DNA from: Saccoglossus kowalevskii
Taxonomy: Eukaryota > Hemichordata > Enteropneusta > Harrimaniidae
Length of the DNA: 64,000 nt
Direction: 5' to 3'
Assembly (NCBI RefSeq): GCF_000003605.2
Contig: NW_003115029.1
Span: 29,111-93,110, forward strand
Below the pieces are notes generated by a model. The model searched no databases, had not been told where the DNA came from, and saw only the letters and a program-made list of their open reading frames with translations. Both the position numbers and the translations under genes were made by a program. Of the stretch, positions 1 through 12,414 are shown one piece after another. Position 1 is the first letter of the stretch. Each line of letters opens with the position of its first letter.

Positions 1-956
1 CCAGATCGAATGTATTTCAAATTGCGTAACCAGTAGTGTTGGTAGGTGAAGAGACAAAGTTTAAAGTCAAGCTCTATCGGGCATGGTTAGTTCTTGCATG
101 GGAGACTGCCTGAGAAAACCAGATAGGGAATTTTTTGTTGGTTTCATCACATACATATCAAACATATGAGACAACGTTCGTGCATCTTTTTTCACTTTAA
201 TGTCAATTATTTTTAGTAGAAAAACATGGAAATTTAGGCATGTTTCAAATTCATAAACATTTTTTCCAATTTCTCTATTATATTTGGAGATCAAGTTGGT
301 GATGATGTCGGCACATAGTGGGGTTTGACCTGTTAACGTACCGTGAAAAGTCATACAAAGTGAACGCAAAGTTGTGCAAAGTGATTGGAAAGTTTGTAGA
401 TATATTTGTATGCTTGACCTAATTTGTTGGTATATAGAAACCCGCAGTTGTAAAGTCAAATAAATGAATAAAAGCGAGATGAAAACAGCCTATATAAGCA
501 GAATATCACATGAGCTGACTGGCCGTATAAATGATAGAAAACAGCATGCAAAGTTGTTAAAAGTGTTCGAAACGTTGGCGGAGTTATATGTATATTTAAC
601 CTAAGTCATTGGAATGCCAACCCCGCAGTTAAATTTCGAAAACATTAAGTAAAAGTCAAGAAAATGCCAGATACATAAGCAGATTATGGCCACTGCAAAC
701 CGCAATTCGAAGACAAACTGCTTGCAAAGTTTCGAAAAACGATTGCAAAGTTTGTAGATTCGTTTGGGAATGTTACATATGATATTATATTGACGGGTTC
801 CATAGTTAAAAGTTCGAAAACGTAAAACAATATTTTGTAAATTGCCGTTAAATTAGCGTACTATTATTCGCAGCATGTAGAGGTCATAGGTCAATTCAAG
901 AAGTTACTCGTACAAACGCTATCAGGTTTAAAACAGTGTCAAACATGAAATAGTCG
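1..956. repeat. Satellite copy 1 (type T3)
   Basis: 956 bp. T3 markers are 'aagtcatac', 'gttgttaaaag', 'agatacataag' and 'accgcaattc'. It also has 'cctaatttg' and 'cactttaatg', which tie it to copies 62 and 64 about 58 kb away. A one-base deletion ('catgtttcaaattc') shifts the minus-strand frame seen in other copies. Confidence 0.96.
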
Positions 957-1913
957 CCAGATCGAGTATATTTCAAATTGGTAACCAGTAGTGTTGGTAG
1001 GTGAAGAGACAAAGTTTAAAGTCAAGCTCAATCGGGCATGGTTAGTTCTTGCATGGGAGACTGCCTGTGAAAACCACCTAGGGAAATTTTTTTTTGGTTT
1101 CATCACATACATATCAAACATATGAGACAACGTTCGTGCATCTTTTTTTCTCTGTAATGTCAATTATTTTTAGTAGAAAAACATGAAAATTTAGGCATGT
1201 TTTCAAGTTCATGAACATTTTTCCAATTTCTCTATTATTTTTGGAGATCAAGTTGGTGATGATGTCGGCACATAGTGGGGTTTGACCTGTTAACGTACCG
1301 TGAAAAGTCATACAAAGTGAACGCAAAGTTGTGCAAAGTGATTGGAAAGTTTGTAGATATATTTGTATGCTTGACCTAACTTGTTGGTATATAGAAATCC
1401 GCAGTTGTAAAGTCAAATAAATGAATAAAAGCGAGATGAAAACAGCCTATATAAGCAGAGTATCACATGAGCTGACTGGCCGTAAAAATGATAGAAAACA
1501 GCATGCAAAGTTGTTAAAAGTGTTCGAAACTTTGGCGGAGTTACATGTATATTTAACCTAAGTCATTGGAATGCCAACCCCGCAGTTAAATTTCGAAAAC
1601 ATTAAGTAAAAGTCAAGAAAATGCCAGATATATAAGCAGATTATGGCAACTGCAAACCGCAAATCGAAGTCAAACTGCTTGCAAAGTTTTGAAAAACGAT
1701 TGCAAAGTTTGTAGATTCGTTTGGGAATGTTACATATGATATTATATTGACGGGTTCCATAGTCAAAAGTTCGAAAACGTAAAACAATACTTTGTAAATT
1801 GCCGTTAAATTAGCGTACTATTATTCGCAGCATGTAGAGGTCATAGGTCAATTCAAGAAGTTACTCGTACAAACGCTATCAGGTTTAAAACAGTGTCAAA
1901 CATGAAATAGTCG
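957..1913. repeat. Satellite copy 2 (type T3-like)
   Basis: 957 bp. Carries 'aagtcatac' and 'gttgttaaaag' but 'agatatataag' instead of 'agatacataag'. 'attggtaacc' lacks the usual 'cg'. 'ccacctaggg' is shared with copies 26, 54 and 62-65. Confidence 0.96.
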
Positions 1914-2871
1914 CCAACTCGAGTATATTTCAAATTGCGCAACCAGTAGTGTTGGTAGGTGAAGAGACAAAGTTTAAAGTCAAGCTCAATCGGGCATGGT
2001 TAGTTCTTGCATGGGAGACTGCCTGAGAAAACCAGCTAGGGAAATTTTTGTTTGTTTCTTCACATACATATCAAACATATGAGACAACGTTCGTGCATCT
2101 TTTTTTCACTGTAATGTCAATTATTTTTAGTAGAAAAACATGGAAATTTAGGCATGTTTTCAAGTTCATGAACTTTTTTCCAATTTCTCTATTATTTTTG
2201 GAGATAAAGTTGGTGATGATGTCGGCACATAGTGGGGTTTGACCTGTTAACGTACCGTGAAAAGTCGTACAAAGTGAACGCAAAGTTCTTCAAAGTGATT
2301 GGAAAGTTTGGAGATATATTTGTATGCTTGACCTAACTTGTTGGCATATAGAAACCCGCAGTTGTAAAGTCAAATAAATGAATAAAAGCGAGATGAAAAC
2401 AGCCTATATAAGCATAGTATCACATGAGCTGACTGGCCGTAAAAATGATAGAAAACAGCATGCAAAGTTGGTAAAAGTGTTCGAAACGTTGGCGGAGTTA
2501 CATGAATATTTAACCTAAGCCATTGGAATGCCAACCCCGCAGTTAAATTTCGAAAACATTAAGTAATTGTCTGGAAAATGCCCGATATATTAGCAGATTA
2601 AGGCAACTGCAAACCGCAAATCGAAGTCAAACTGCTTGCAAAGTTTTGAAAAACGATTGCAAAATTTGTAGATTCGTTTGGGAATGTTACATATGATATG
2701 ACATTGACGGGTTCCATAGTCAAAAGTTCGAAAACGTAAAACAATATTTCGTAAATTGCCGTTAAAGTAGCGTACTATTTATTCGCAGCATGTAGAGGTC
2801 ATAGGTCAATTCAAGAAGTTACTCGTACAAACGCTATCAGGTTTAAAACAGTGTCAAACATGAAATAGTCG
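1914..2871. repeat. Satellite copy 3 (mosaic)
   Basis: 958 bp. Begins 'ccaactcgag' as T1 units do and has 'taattgtctgg', but carries 'agttcgaaaacg' and 'gcgtact' instead of the T1 tail. Private changes are 'ttcttcaaag', 'gatatgacattg' and 'ctatttattcg'. Confidence 0.96.
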
Positions 2872-3827
2872 CCAGATCGAGCATAATTCAAAGTGCGTCA
2901 GCAGTAGTGTTGGTAGGTGAAGAGACAAAGTTTAAAGTCAAGCTCCATCGGGCATGGTTAGTTCTTGCATGGGAGACTGCCTGAGAAAACCAGCTAGAGA
3001 AATTTTTTTTGGTTTCATCACATACATATCAAACATATTAGACAACGTTCGTGCATCTTTTTTCACTGTAATGTCAATTATTTTTAGTAGAAACACATGG
3101 AAATTTAGGCATGTTTTCAAGTTCATGAACATTTTTCCAATTTCTCTGTTATTTTTGGAGATCAAGTTGGTGATGATGTCGGCACATAGTGGGCTTTGAC
3201 CTGTTAACGTACCGTGAAAAGTCGTACAAAGTGAACGCAAAGTTGTGCAAAGTGATTGGAAAGTTTGTAGATATATTTGTATGCTTGACCTAACTTGTTG
3301 GCATATAGAAACCCGCAGTTGTAAAGTCAAATAAATGAATAAAAGCGAGATGAAAACAGCCTATATAAGCAGAGTATCACATGAGCTGACTGACCGTAAA
3401 AATGATAGAAAACAGCATGCAAAGTTGGTAAAAGCGTGCGAAACGTTGGCGGAGTTACATATATATTTAACCTAAGTCATTGGAATGCCAACCCCGCAGT
3501 TAAATTTCGAAAACATTAAGTAAAAGTCAAGAAAATGCCAGATATATAAGCAGATTACGGCAACTGCAAACCGTAAATCGAAGACAAACTTCTTTCAAAG
3601 TTTTGAAAAGCGATTGCAACGTTTGTAGATTCGTTTGAGAATGTTACATATGATATTATATTGACGGGTTCCATAGTCAAAAGCTCGAAAACGTAAAACA
3701 ATATTTCGTAAATTGCCGTTAAAGTAACGTACTATTATTCGCAGCATGTAGAGGTCATAGGTCTATTCAAGAAGTTACTCGTACAAACGCTATCAGGTTT
3801 AAAACAGTGTCAAACATGAAATAGTGG
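2872..3827. repeat. Satellite copy 4 (type T2)
   Basis: 956 bp. 'catattagac' and 'agaaacacatgg' are shared with copies 33-35 and 49. Its 3' third ('attacgg', 'cttctttcaaag', 'gcaacgtttg', 'gtaacgtac') is nearly identical to that of copy 5, indicating a recent local duplication. Confidence 0.96.
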
Positions 3828-4782
3828 CCAGATCGAGCAAATTTCAAATTGCGTAAGCAGTAGTGTGGGTAGGTGAAGAGACAAAGTTTAAAGTCATGCT
3901 CAGTCGGGCCTGGTTAGTTCTTGCATGGGAGACTGCCTGAGAAAACCAGCTAGGGAATTTTTTTTTGGTTTCATCACATACATATCAAACATATGAGACA
4001 ATGTTCGTGCATCTTTTTTTCACTGTAATGTCAATTATTTTTAGTAGAAAAACATGGAAATTTAGGCATGTTTTCAAGTTCATGAACATTTTTCCAATTT
4101 CTCTGTTATTTTTGGAGATCAAGTTGGTGATGATGTCGGCACATAGTGGGGTTTGACCTGTTAACGTACCGTGAAAAGTCGTACAAAGTGAACGCAAAGT
4201 TGTGCAAAGTGATTGGAAAGTTTGTAGATATATTTGTATGTTTGACCTAACTTGTTGGCATATAGAAACCCGCAGTTGTAAAGTCAAATAAATGAATAAA
4301 AGCGAGATGAAAACAGCCTATATAAGCAGAGTATCACATGAGCTAACTGACCGTAAAAATGATAGAAAACAGCATGCAAAGATGGTAAAAGCGTGCTAAA
4401 CTTTGGCGGAGTTTCATGTATATTTAACCTAAGTCATGGAATGCCAACCCCGCAGTCAAATTTCGAAAACATTAAGTAAAAGTCAAGAAAATGCCAGATA
4501 TATAAGCAGATTACGGCAACTGCAAACCGTAAATCGAAGACAAACTTCTTTCAAAGTTTTGAAAAGCGATTGCAACGTTTGTAGATTCGTTTGAGAATGT
4601 TACATATGATATTATATTGACGGGTTCCATAGTCAAAAGCTCGAAAACGTAAAACAATATTTCGTAAATTGCCGTTAAAGTAACGTACTATTATTCGCAG
4701 CATGTAGAGGTCATAGTCTATTCAAGAAGTTACTCGTACAAACGCTATCAGGTTTAAAACAGTGTCAAACATGAAATAGTCG
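3828..4782. repeat. Satellite copy 5 (type T2)
   Basis: 955 bp. 'tgtgggtagg' and 'gggcctgg' occur in the head and 'aagcgtgct' in place of 'gcgtgcg'. The 3' third matches copy 4 apart from a missing base pair at 'catagtctattc'. Confidence 0.96.
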
Positions 4783-5737
4783 CCAGATCGAGCAAATTTC
4801 AAATTGCGTAAGCAGTAGTCTGGGTAGGTGAAGAGGCGAAGTTTAAAGTCATGCTCAGTCGGGCCTGGTTAGTTCTTGCATGGGAGACATGCCGTGAGAA
4901 AACCAGCTGGGAATTTTTTTTTTGTTTCATCACATACATATCAAACATATGAGACAAAGTTCGTGCATCTTTTTTTCACTGTAATGTCAATTATTTTTAG
5001 TAGAAAACATGGAAATTTAGGCATGTTTTCAAGTTCATGAACATTTTTCCAATTTCTCTATTATTTTTGGAGATCAAGTTGGTGATGATGTCGGCACATA
5101 GTGGGGTTTGACCTGTTAACGTACCGTGAAAAGTCATACAAAGTGAACGCAAAGTTGTGCAAAGTGATTGGAAAGTTTGGAGATATATTTGTACGCTTGA
5201 CCTAACTTGTTGGCATATAGAAACCCGCAGTTGTAAAGTCAAATAAATGAATAAAAGCGAGATGAAAACAGCCTATATAAGCAGAGTATCACATGAGCTG
5301 ACTGGCCGTAAAAATGATAGAAAACAGCATGCAACGTTGTTAAAAGTGTTCGAAACGTTGGCGGAGTTATATGTATATTTAACCTAAGTCATTGGAATGC
5401 CAACCCCGCAGTTAAATTTCGAAAACATTAAGAAAAGTCAAGAAAATGCCAGATACATAAGCAGATTATGGCAACTGCAAACCGCAATTCGAAGACAAAC
5501 TGTTGCAAAGTTTTGAAAAACGATTGCAAAGTTTGTAGATTCGTTTGGGAATGTTACATATGATATTATATTGACGGGTTCCATAGTCAAAAGTTCGAAA
5601 ACGTAAAACAATATTTTGTAAATTGCCGTTAATTTAGCGTACTATTATTCGCAGCATGTAGAGGTCATAGGTCAATTTAAGAAGTTACTCGTACAAGCGC
5701 TATCAGGTTTAAAACAGTGTCAAACATGAAATAGTCG
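4783..5737. repeat. Satellite copy 6 (T2 head, T3 body)
   Basis: 955 bp. The head resembles copy 5 ('gatcgagcaa', 'tctgggtagg'); from 'aagtcatac' onward it is T3. 'cattaagaaaagtc' and 'gttaatttagc' are shared only with copy 53, 47 units away. Confidence 0.96.
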
Positions 5738-6690
5738 CCAGATCGATTATATTTCAAATTGCGTAACCAGTAGTGTTGGTAGGTGAAGAGACAAAGTTTA
5801 AAGTCAAGTTCAATCGGGCATGGTTAGTTCTTGCATGGGGAGACTGCCTGAGAAAACCAGCTGGGAATTTTTTTTTTGTTTCATCACATACATATCAAAC
5901 ATATGAGACAAAGTTCGTGCATCTTTTTTTCACTGTAATGTCAATTATTTTTAGTAGAAAACATGGAAATTTATGCATGTTTTCAAGTTCATGAACATTT
6001 TTCCAATTTCTCTATTATTTTTGGAGATCAAGTTGGTGATGATGTCGGCACATAGTGGGGTTTGACCTGTTAACGTACCGTGAAAGTCGTACATAGTGAA
6101 CGCAAGTTGTGCAAGTGACTGCTAATTTTGTAGATATATTTGTATGCTTGACCTAACTTGTTGGTATATAGAAACCCGCAGTTGTAAAGTCAAATAAATG
6201 AATAAAAGCGAGATGAAAACAGCCTATATAAGCAGAGTATCACATGAGCTGTCTGGCCGTAACATTGAAAGAAAACAGCATGCAAAGTTGGTAAAAGTGT
6301 TCGAAACGTTGGCGGAGTTACATGTATATTTAACCTAAGTCATTGGAATGCCAACCCCGCAGTTAAATTTCGAAAACATTAAGTAATTGTCTGGAAAATG
6401 CCAGATATATAAGCAGATTATCGCAACTGCAAACCGCAAATCAAAGACAAACTGCATGCAAAGTTTTGAAAAACGATTGCAAAGTTTGTAGATTCGTTTG
6501 GGAATGTTACATATGATATTATATTGACGGGTTCCATAGTCAAAAATTAGAAAACGTAAAACAATATTTCGTAAATTGCCATTAAAGTAGCGAACTATTA
6601 TTCGCAGCATGTAGAGGTCATAGGTCAATTCAAGAAGTTACTCGTACAAACGCTATCAGGTTTAAAACAGTGTCAAACATGAAATAGTCG
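5738..6690. repeat. Satellite copy 7 (mosaic, ends as T1)
   Basis: 953 bp. 'gatcgattat' at the start is shared with copy 54. The tail is T1 ('taattgtctgg', 'attatcg', 'gcgaact'). A cluster of one-base deletions and substitutions lies at about 6079-6130. Confidence 0.96.
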
Positions 6691-7647
6691 CCAACTCGAG
6701 TATATTTCAAATTGCGTATCCAGTAGTTTTGGTAGGTGAAGAGACAAAGTATAAAGTCAAGCTCTATCGGGCATGGTTAGTTCTTGCATGGGAGACTGCC
6801 TGAGAAAACCAGCTAGGGAAATTTTTTTTGGTTTCATCACATACATATCAAACATATGAGACAACGTTCGTGCATCTTTTTTTCACTGTAATGTCAATTA
6901 TTTTCATTAGAAAAACATGGAAATTTATGCATGTTTTCAAGTTCATGAACATTTTTCCAATTTCTCTATTATTTTTGGAGATCAAGTTGGTGATGACGTC
7001 GGCACATAGTGGGGTTTGACCTGTTAACGTACCGTGAAAAGTCGTACAAAGTGAACGCAAAGTTGTGCAAAGTGATTGGAAAGTTTGTAGATATATTTGT
7101 ATGCTTGACCTAACTTGTTGGCATATAGAAACCCGCAGTTGTAAAGTCAAATAAATGAATAAAAGCGAGATGAAAACAGCCTATATAAGCAGAGTATCAC
7201 ATGAGCTGACTGACCGTAAAAATGATAGAAAACAGCATGCAAAGTTGGTAAAATCGTGCTAAACGTTGGCGGAGTTTCATGTATATTTAACCTAAGTCAT
7301 TGGAATGCCAACCCCGCAGTTAAATTTCGAAAACATTAACTAAAAGTCAAGAAAATGCCAGATATATAAGCAGATTATGGCAACTGCAAACCGTAAATCG
7401 AAGACAAACTGCTTTCAAAGTTTTGAAAAGCGATTGCAAAGTTTGTAGATTCGTTTGGGAATGTTACATATGATATTATATTGACGGGTTCCATAGTCAA
7501 AAGTTCGAAAACGTAAAACAATATTTTGTAAATTGCCGTTAAAGTAGTGTACTATTATTCGCAGCATGTAGAGGTCATAGGTCAATTTAAGAAGTTACTC
7601 GTACAAACGCTATCAGGTTTAAAACAGTGTCAAACATGAAATAGTCG
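6691..7647. repeat. Satellite copy 8 (T2-like, copy 29 head)
   Basis: 957 bp. 'gtatccagtagtttt', 'gtataaag', 'gctctatcggg' and 'ttttcattag' are shared with copy 29, 21 units downstream. The second half is T2-like with 'aatcgtgct' and 'agtagtgtact'. Confidence 0.96.
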
Positions 7648-8603
7648 CCAGATCGAGCATATTTCAAATTGCGTAAGCAGTAGTGTTGGTAGGTGAAGAG
7701 ACAAAGTTTAAAGTCAAGCTCATCGGGCATGGTTAGTTCTTGCATGGGAGACTGCCTGAGAAACCAGCTAGGGAAATTTTTTGGTTTCATCACATACATA
7801 TCAAACATATGAGACAACGTCGTGCATCTTTTTTTCACAGTAATGTCAATTATTTTTCAGTAGAAAAACATGGAAATTTAGGCATGTTTTCAAGTTCATG
7901 AACATTTTTCCAATTTCTCTATTATTTTTGGAGATCAAGTTGGTGATGATGTCGGCATATAGTGGGGTTTGACCTGTTAACGTACCGTGAAAAGTCGTAC
8001 AAAGTGAACGGAAAGTTGTGCAAAGTGATTGGAAAGTTTGTAGATATATATTTGTATGCTTGACCTAGCTTGTTGGTATAAAGAAACCCGCAGTTGTAAA
8101 GTCGAATAAATGAATAAAAGCGAGATGAAAACAGCCTATATAAGCAGAGTATCACATGAGCTGACTGGCCGTATAAATGATAGAAAACAGCATGAAAGTT
8201 GGTAAAAGTGTTCGAAATATTGGCGGAGTTACATGTATATTTAACCTAAGTCATTGGAATGCCAACCCCGCAGTTAAATTTCGAAAACATTAAGTAAAAA
8301 TCAAGAAAATGCCAGATATATGAGCAGATTATGGCAACTGCAAACCGAAAATCGAAGACAAACTGCTTGCAAAGTTTTGAAAAACGATTGCAAAGTATGT
8401 AGATTCGTTTGGGAATGTTACATATGATATTATATTGACGGGTTCCATAATCAAAAGTTCGAAAACATAAAAAAAAATATTTCGTAAATTGTTGTTAAAG
8501 TAGCGTACTATTATTCGCAGCATGTAGAGGTCATAGGTCAATTCAAGAAGTTACTCGTACAAACGCTATCAGGTTTAAAACAGTGTCAAACATGAAATAG
8601 TCG
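7648..8603. repeat. Satellite copy 9 (diverged)
   Basis: 956 bp. Many private changes: 'caacgtcgtgc', 'tttttcagtag', 'cggcatatag', 'gatatatatttg', 'gtcgaataaatg', 'gcatgaaag'. The tail has 'atatatgagc' and a long A run before 'tatttcg', as in copy 58. Confidence 0.95.
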
Positions 8604-9547
8604 CCAATTCGAGTATATTTCAAATTGCGTAACCAGTAGTGTTGGTAGGTGAAGAGACAAAGTTTAAAGTCAAGCTCAATCGGGCATGGTTAGTTCTTGC
8701 ATGCGAGACTGCCTGAGAAAACCAGCTAGGGAAATTTTTTTTGGTTTCATCACATACATATCAAACATATGAGACAACGTTCGTGCATCTTTTTTTCACT
8801 GTAATGTCAATTATTTTTAGTAGAAAACATGGAAATTGAGGCATGTATTCAAGTTCATGAACATTTTTCCAATTTTTGTATTATTTCAGGAGATCAAGTT
8901 GGTGATGATGTCGGCACATAGTGGAGTCAGACATGTTAACGTCCCGTGAAAAGTCGTACAAAGTGAACGCAAAGTTGTGCAAAGTGATGGGAAAGTTTGT
9001 AGATATATTCGTATGATTGACTTAACTTGTTGGCATATAGAAACCCGCAGTTGTAAAGTCAATAAATGAATAAAATCGAGATGAAAACAGCCTATATAAG
9101 CAGAGTATCACATGAGCTGACTGGCCGTATAAATGATAGAAAACAGCATGCAAATTTGGTAAAAGTGTTCGAAACTTTGGCGGAGTTACATGTATATTTA
9201 ACCTAAGTCATTGGAATGCCAACCACGCAGTTAAATTTCGAAAACATTAAGTAATTGTCTGGAAAATGCCAGATATATTATCAGATTATGGCCACTGCAA
9301 ACCGCAAATCGAAGACAAACTGCTTGCAAAGTTTTGAAAAACGATTGCAAAGATTGTAGATTCGTTTGGGAATGTTATATATGACGGGTTCCATAGTCAA
9401 AAGTTCGAAAACGTAAAACAATATTTTGTAAATTGCCGTTAAATTAGCGTACTATTATTCGCAGCATGTAGAGGTCATAGGTCAATTCAAGAAGTTACTC
9501 GTACAAACGCTATAAGGTTTAAAACAGTTCCAAACATGAAATAGTCG
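8604..9547. repeat. Satellite copy 10 (diverged, 944 bp)
   Basis: 944 bp. A net 11-bp deletion at about 9378 joins 'gttatat' to 'atgacggg'. It is one of the most diverged units: 'tattatttcagg', 'gtggagtcagacatg', 'gtcccgtg', 'tatattcgtatgattg'. It has 'taattgtctgg' but otherwise not the T1 tail. Confidence 0.95.
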
Positions 9548-10504
9548 CCAGATCGAGTATATTTCAAATTGCGTAACCAGTAGTGTTGGTAGGTGAAGAG
9601 CCAAAGTTTAAAGTCAAGCTCAATCGGGCATGGTTAGTTCTTGCATGGGAGACTGCCTGAGAAAACCAGCTAGGGTAATTTTTGTTGGTTTCATCACATA
9701 CATATCAAACATATGAGACAACGTTCGTGCATCTTTTTTTCACTGTAATGTCAATTATTTTTAGTAGAAAAACATGGAAATTTAGGCATGTTTTCAAGTT
9801 CATGAACATTTTTCCAATTTCTCTATTATTTTTGGAGATCAAGTTGGTGATGATGTCGGCACATAGTGGGGTTTGACCTGTTAACGTACCTTGAAAAGTC
9901 GTACAAAGTGAACGCAAAGTTGTGCAAAGTGATTGGAAAGTTTGTAGATATATTTGTATGCTTGACCTAACTTGTTGGTATATAGAAACCCGCAGTTGTA
10001 AAGTCAAAGAAATGAATAAAAGCGAGATGAAAACAGCCTATATAAGCAGAGTATCACATGAGCTGAATGGCCGTAAAAATGATAGAAAACAGCATGCAAA
10101 GTTGGTAAAAGTGTTCGAAACGTTGGCGCAGTTACATGTATATTTAACCTAAGTCATTGGAATGCCAACCCCGCAGTTAAATTTCGAAAACATTAAGTAA
10201 AAGTCAGGAAAATGCCAGATATATAAGCAGATTATGGCAACTGCAAATCGAAAATCGAAGACAAACAGCTTGCAAAGTTTTGAAAAACGATTGCAAAGTC
10301 TGTAGATTCTTTTGGGTATGTTACATATGATATTATTATGACGGGTTCCATAGTCAAAAGTTCGAGAACGTAAAACAATATTTCGTAAATTGCCGTTAAA
10401 GTAGCGTACTATTATTCACAGCATGTAGAGGTCATAGGTCAATTAAAGAAGTTACTCGTACAAACGCTATCAGGTTTAAAACAGTGTCAAACATGAAATA
10501 GTCG
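9548..10504. repeat. Satellite copy 11 (T4 tail)
   Basis: 957 bp. 'accttg', 'caaagaaatg', 'ggcgcagttac', 'gtcaggaaaatg', 'attcttttgggtatg', 'tcgagaacg' and 'attcacagc'. This combination recurs in copy 60, 49 units downstream. Confidence 0.96.
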
Positions 10505-11461
10505 CCAATTCGAGAATATTTCAAATTGCGTAACCAGTAGTGTTGGTAGGTGAAGAGACAAAGTTTAAAGTCAAGCTCAATCGGGCATGGTTAGTTCTTG
10601 CATGGGAGACTGCCTGAGAAAACCAGCTAGGGAAATTTTATTTGGTTTCATCACATACATATCAAACATATGAGACAACGTTCGTGCATTTTTTTTTCAC
10701 AGTAATGACAATTAGTTTTAGTAGAAAAACATGGAAATTTAGGCATGTTTTCAAGTTCATGAACATTTTTCCAATTTCTCTATTATTTTTGGAGATCAAG
10801 TTGGTGATGATGTCGGCACATAGTGGGGTTTGACCTGTTAACGTACCTTGAAAAGTCGTACAAAGTGAACGCAAAGTTGTGCAAAGTGATTGGAAAGTTT
10901 GTAGATATATTTGTATGCTTGACCTAACTTGTTGGTATATAGAAACCCGCAGTTGTAAAGTCAAATAAATGAATAAAAGCGAGATGAAAACAGCCTATAT
11001 AAGCAGAGTATCACATGAGCTGACTGGCCGTAAAAATGATAGAAAACAGCATGCAAAGTTGGCAAAAGTGTTCGAAACGTTGGCGGAGTTACATGTATAT
11101 TTAACCTAAGTCATTGGAATGCCAACCCCGCAGTTAAATTTCGAAAACATTAAGTAAAAGTCAAGAAAATGCCAGATATATAAGCAGATTATGGCAACTG
11201 CAAATCGAAAATAGAAGACAAACAGCTTGCAAAGTTTTGAAAAACGATTGCAAAGTCTGTAGATTCTTTTGGGTATGTTACATATGATATTATTATGACG
11301 GGTTCCATAGTCAAAAGTTCGAGAACGTAAAACAATATTTCGTAAATTGCCGTTAAAGTAGCGTACTATTATTCACAGCATGTAGAGGTCATAGGTCAAT
11401 TAAAGAAGTTACTCGTACAAACGCTATCAGGTTTAAAACAGTGTCAAACATGAAATAGTCG
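10505..11461. repeat. Satellite copy 12 (type T4)
   Basis: 957 bp. 'attttatttgg', 'cacagtaatgacaattag', 'accttg', 'tcgagaacg'. The head is nearly the same as copies 13 and 61. The tail matches copy 11 except for 'aaaatagaag'. Confidence 0.96.
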
Positions 11462-12414
11462 CCAATTCGAGAATATTTCAAATTGCGTAACCAGTAGTGT
11501 TGGTAGGTGAAGAGACAAAGTTTAAAGTCAAGCTCAATCGGGCATGGTTAGTTCTTGCATGGGAGACTGCCTGAGAAAACCAGCTGGGGAAATTTTATTT
11601 GGTTTCATCACATACATATCAAACATATGAGACAACGTTCGTGCATTTTTTTTTCACAGTAATGACAATTAGTTTTAGTAGAAAAACATGGAAATTTAGG
11701 CATGTTTTCAAGTTCATGAACATTTTTCCAATTTCTCTATTATTTTTTGAGATCAAGTTGGTGATGATGTCTGCACATAGTGGGGTTTGACCTGTTAACG
11801 TACCGTAAAAGTCGTACAAAGGGAACGCAAAGTTGTGCAACGTGATGGAAAGTTTGTAGATATATTTGTATGCTTGACTAACTTGTTGGCATATAACAAC
11901 CCGCAGTTGTAAAGTCAAATAAATGAATAAAAGCGAGATGAAAAGAGCCTATATAAGCAGAGTATCACATGAGCTGACTGACCGTAAAAATGATAGAAAA
12001 CAGCATGCAAAGTTGGTAAAAGCGTGCGAAACGTTGGCGGAGTTTCATGTATATTTAACTAAGTCATTGGAATGCCAACCCCGCAGTTAAATTTCGAAAA
12101 CATTAAGTAAAAGTCAAGAAAATGCCAGATATATAAGCAGATTATGGCAACTGCAAACCGTAAATCGAAGACAAAATGCTTGCAAAGTTTTCAAAAACGA
12201 TTGCAAAGTTTGTAGATTCGTTTGGGAATGTTACATATGATATTATATTGACGGGTTACATAGTCAAAAGTTCGAAAACTTAAAAAAATATTTCGTAAAT
12301 TGCCATCAAAGTAGCGTACTATTATTCGCAGCATGTAGAGGTCATAGGTCAATTTAAGAAGTTACTCATACAAACGCTATCAGGTTTAAAACAGTGTCAA
12401 ACATGAAATAGTCT
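11462..12414. repeat. Satellite copy 13 (T4 head, T2 tail)
   Basis: 953 bp. The first third equals copy 12. From about 11810 it changes to T2 ('ctgactgac', 'gcgtgcg'), with 'gggttacatag' and 'gaaaacttaaaaaaat'. Several one-base losses occur at 11805-11900. Confidence 0.96.
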
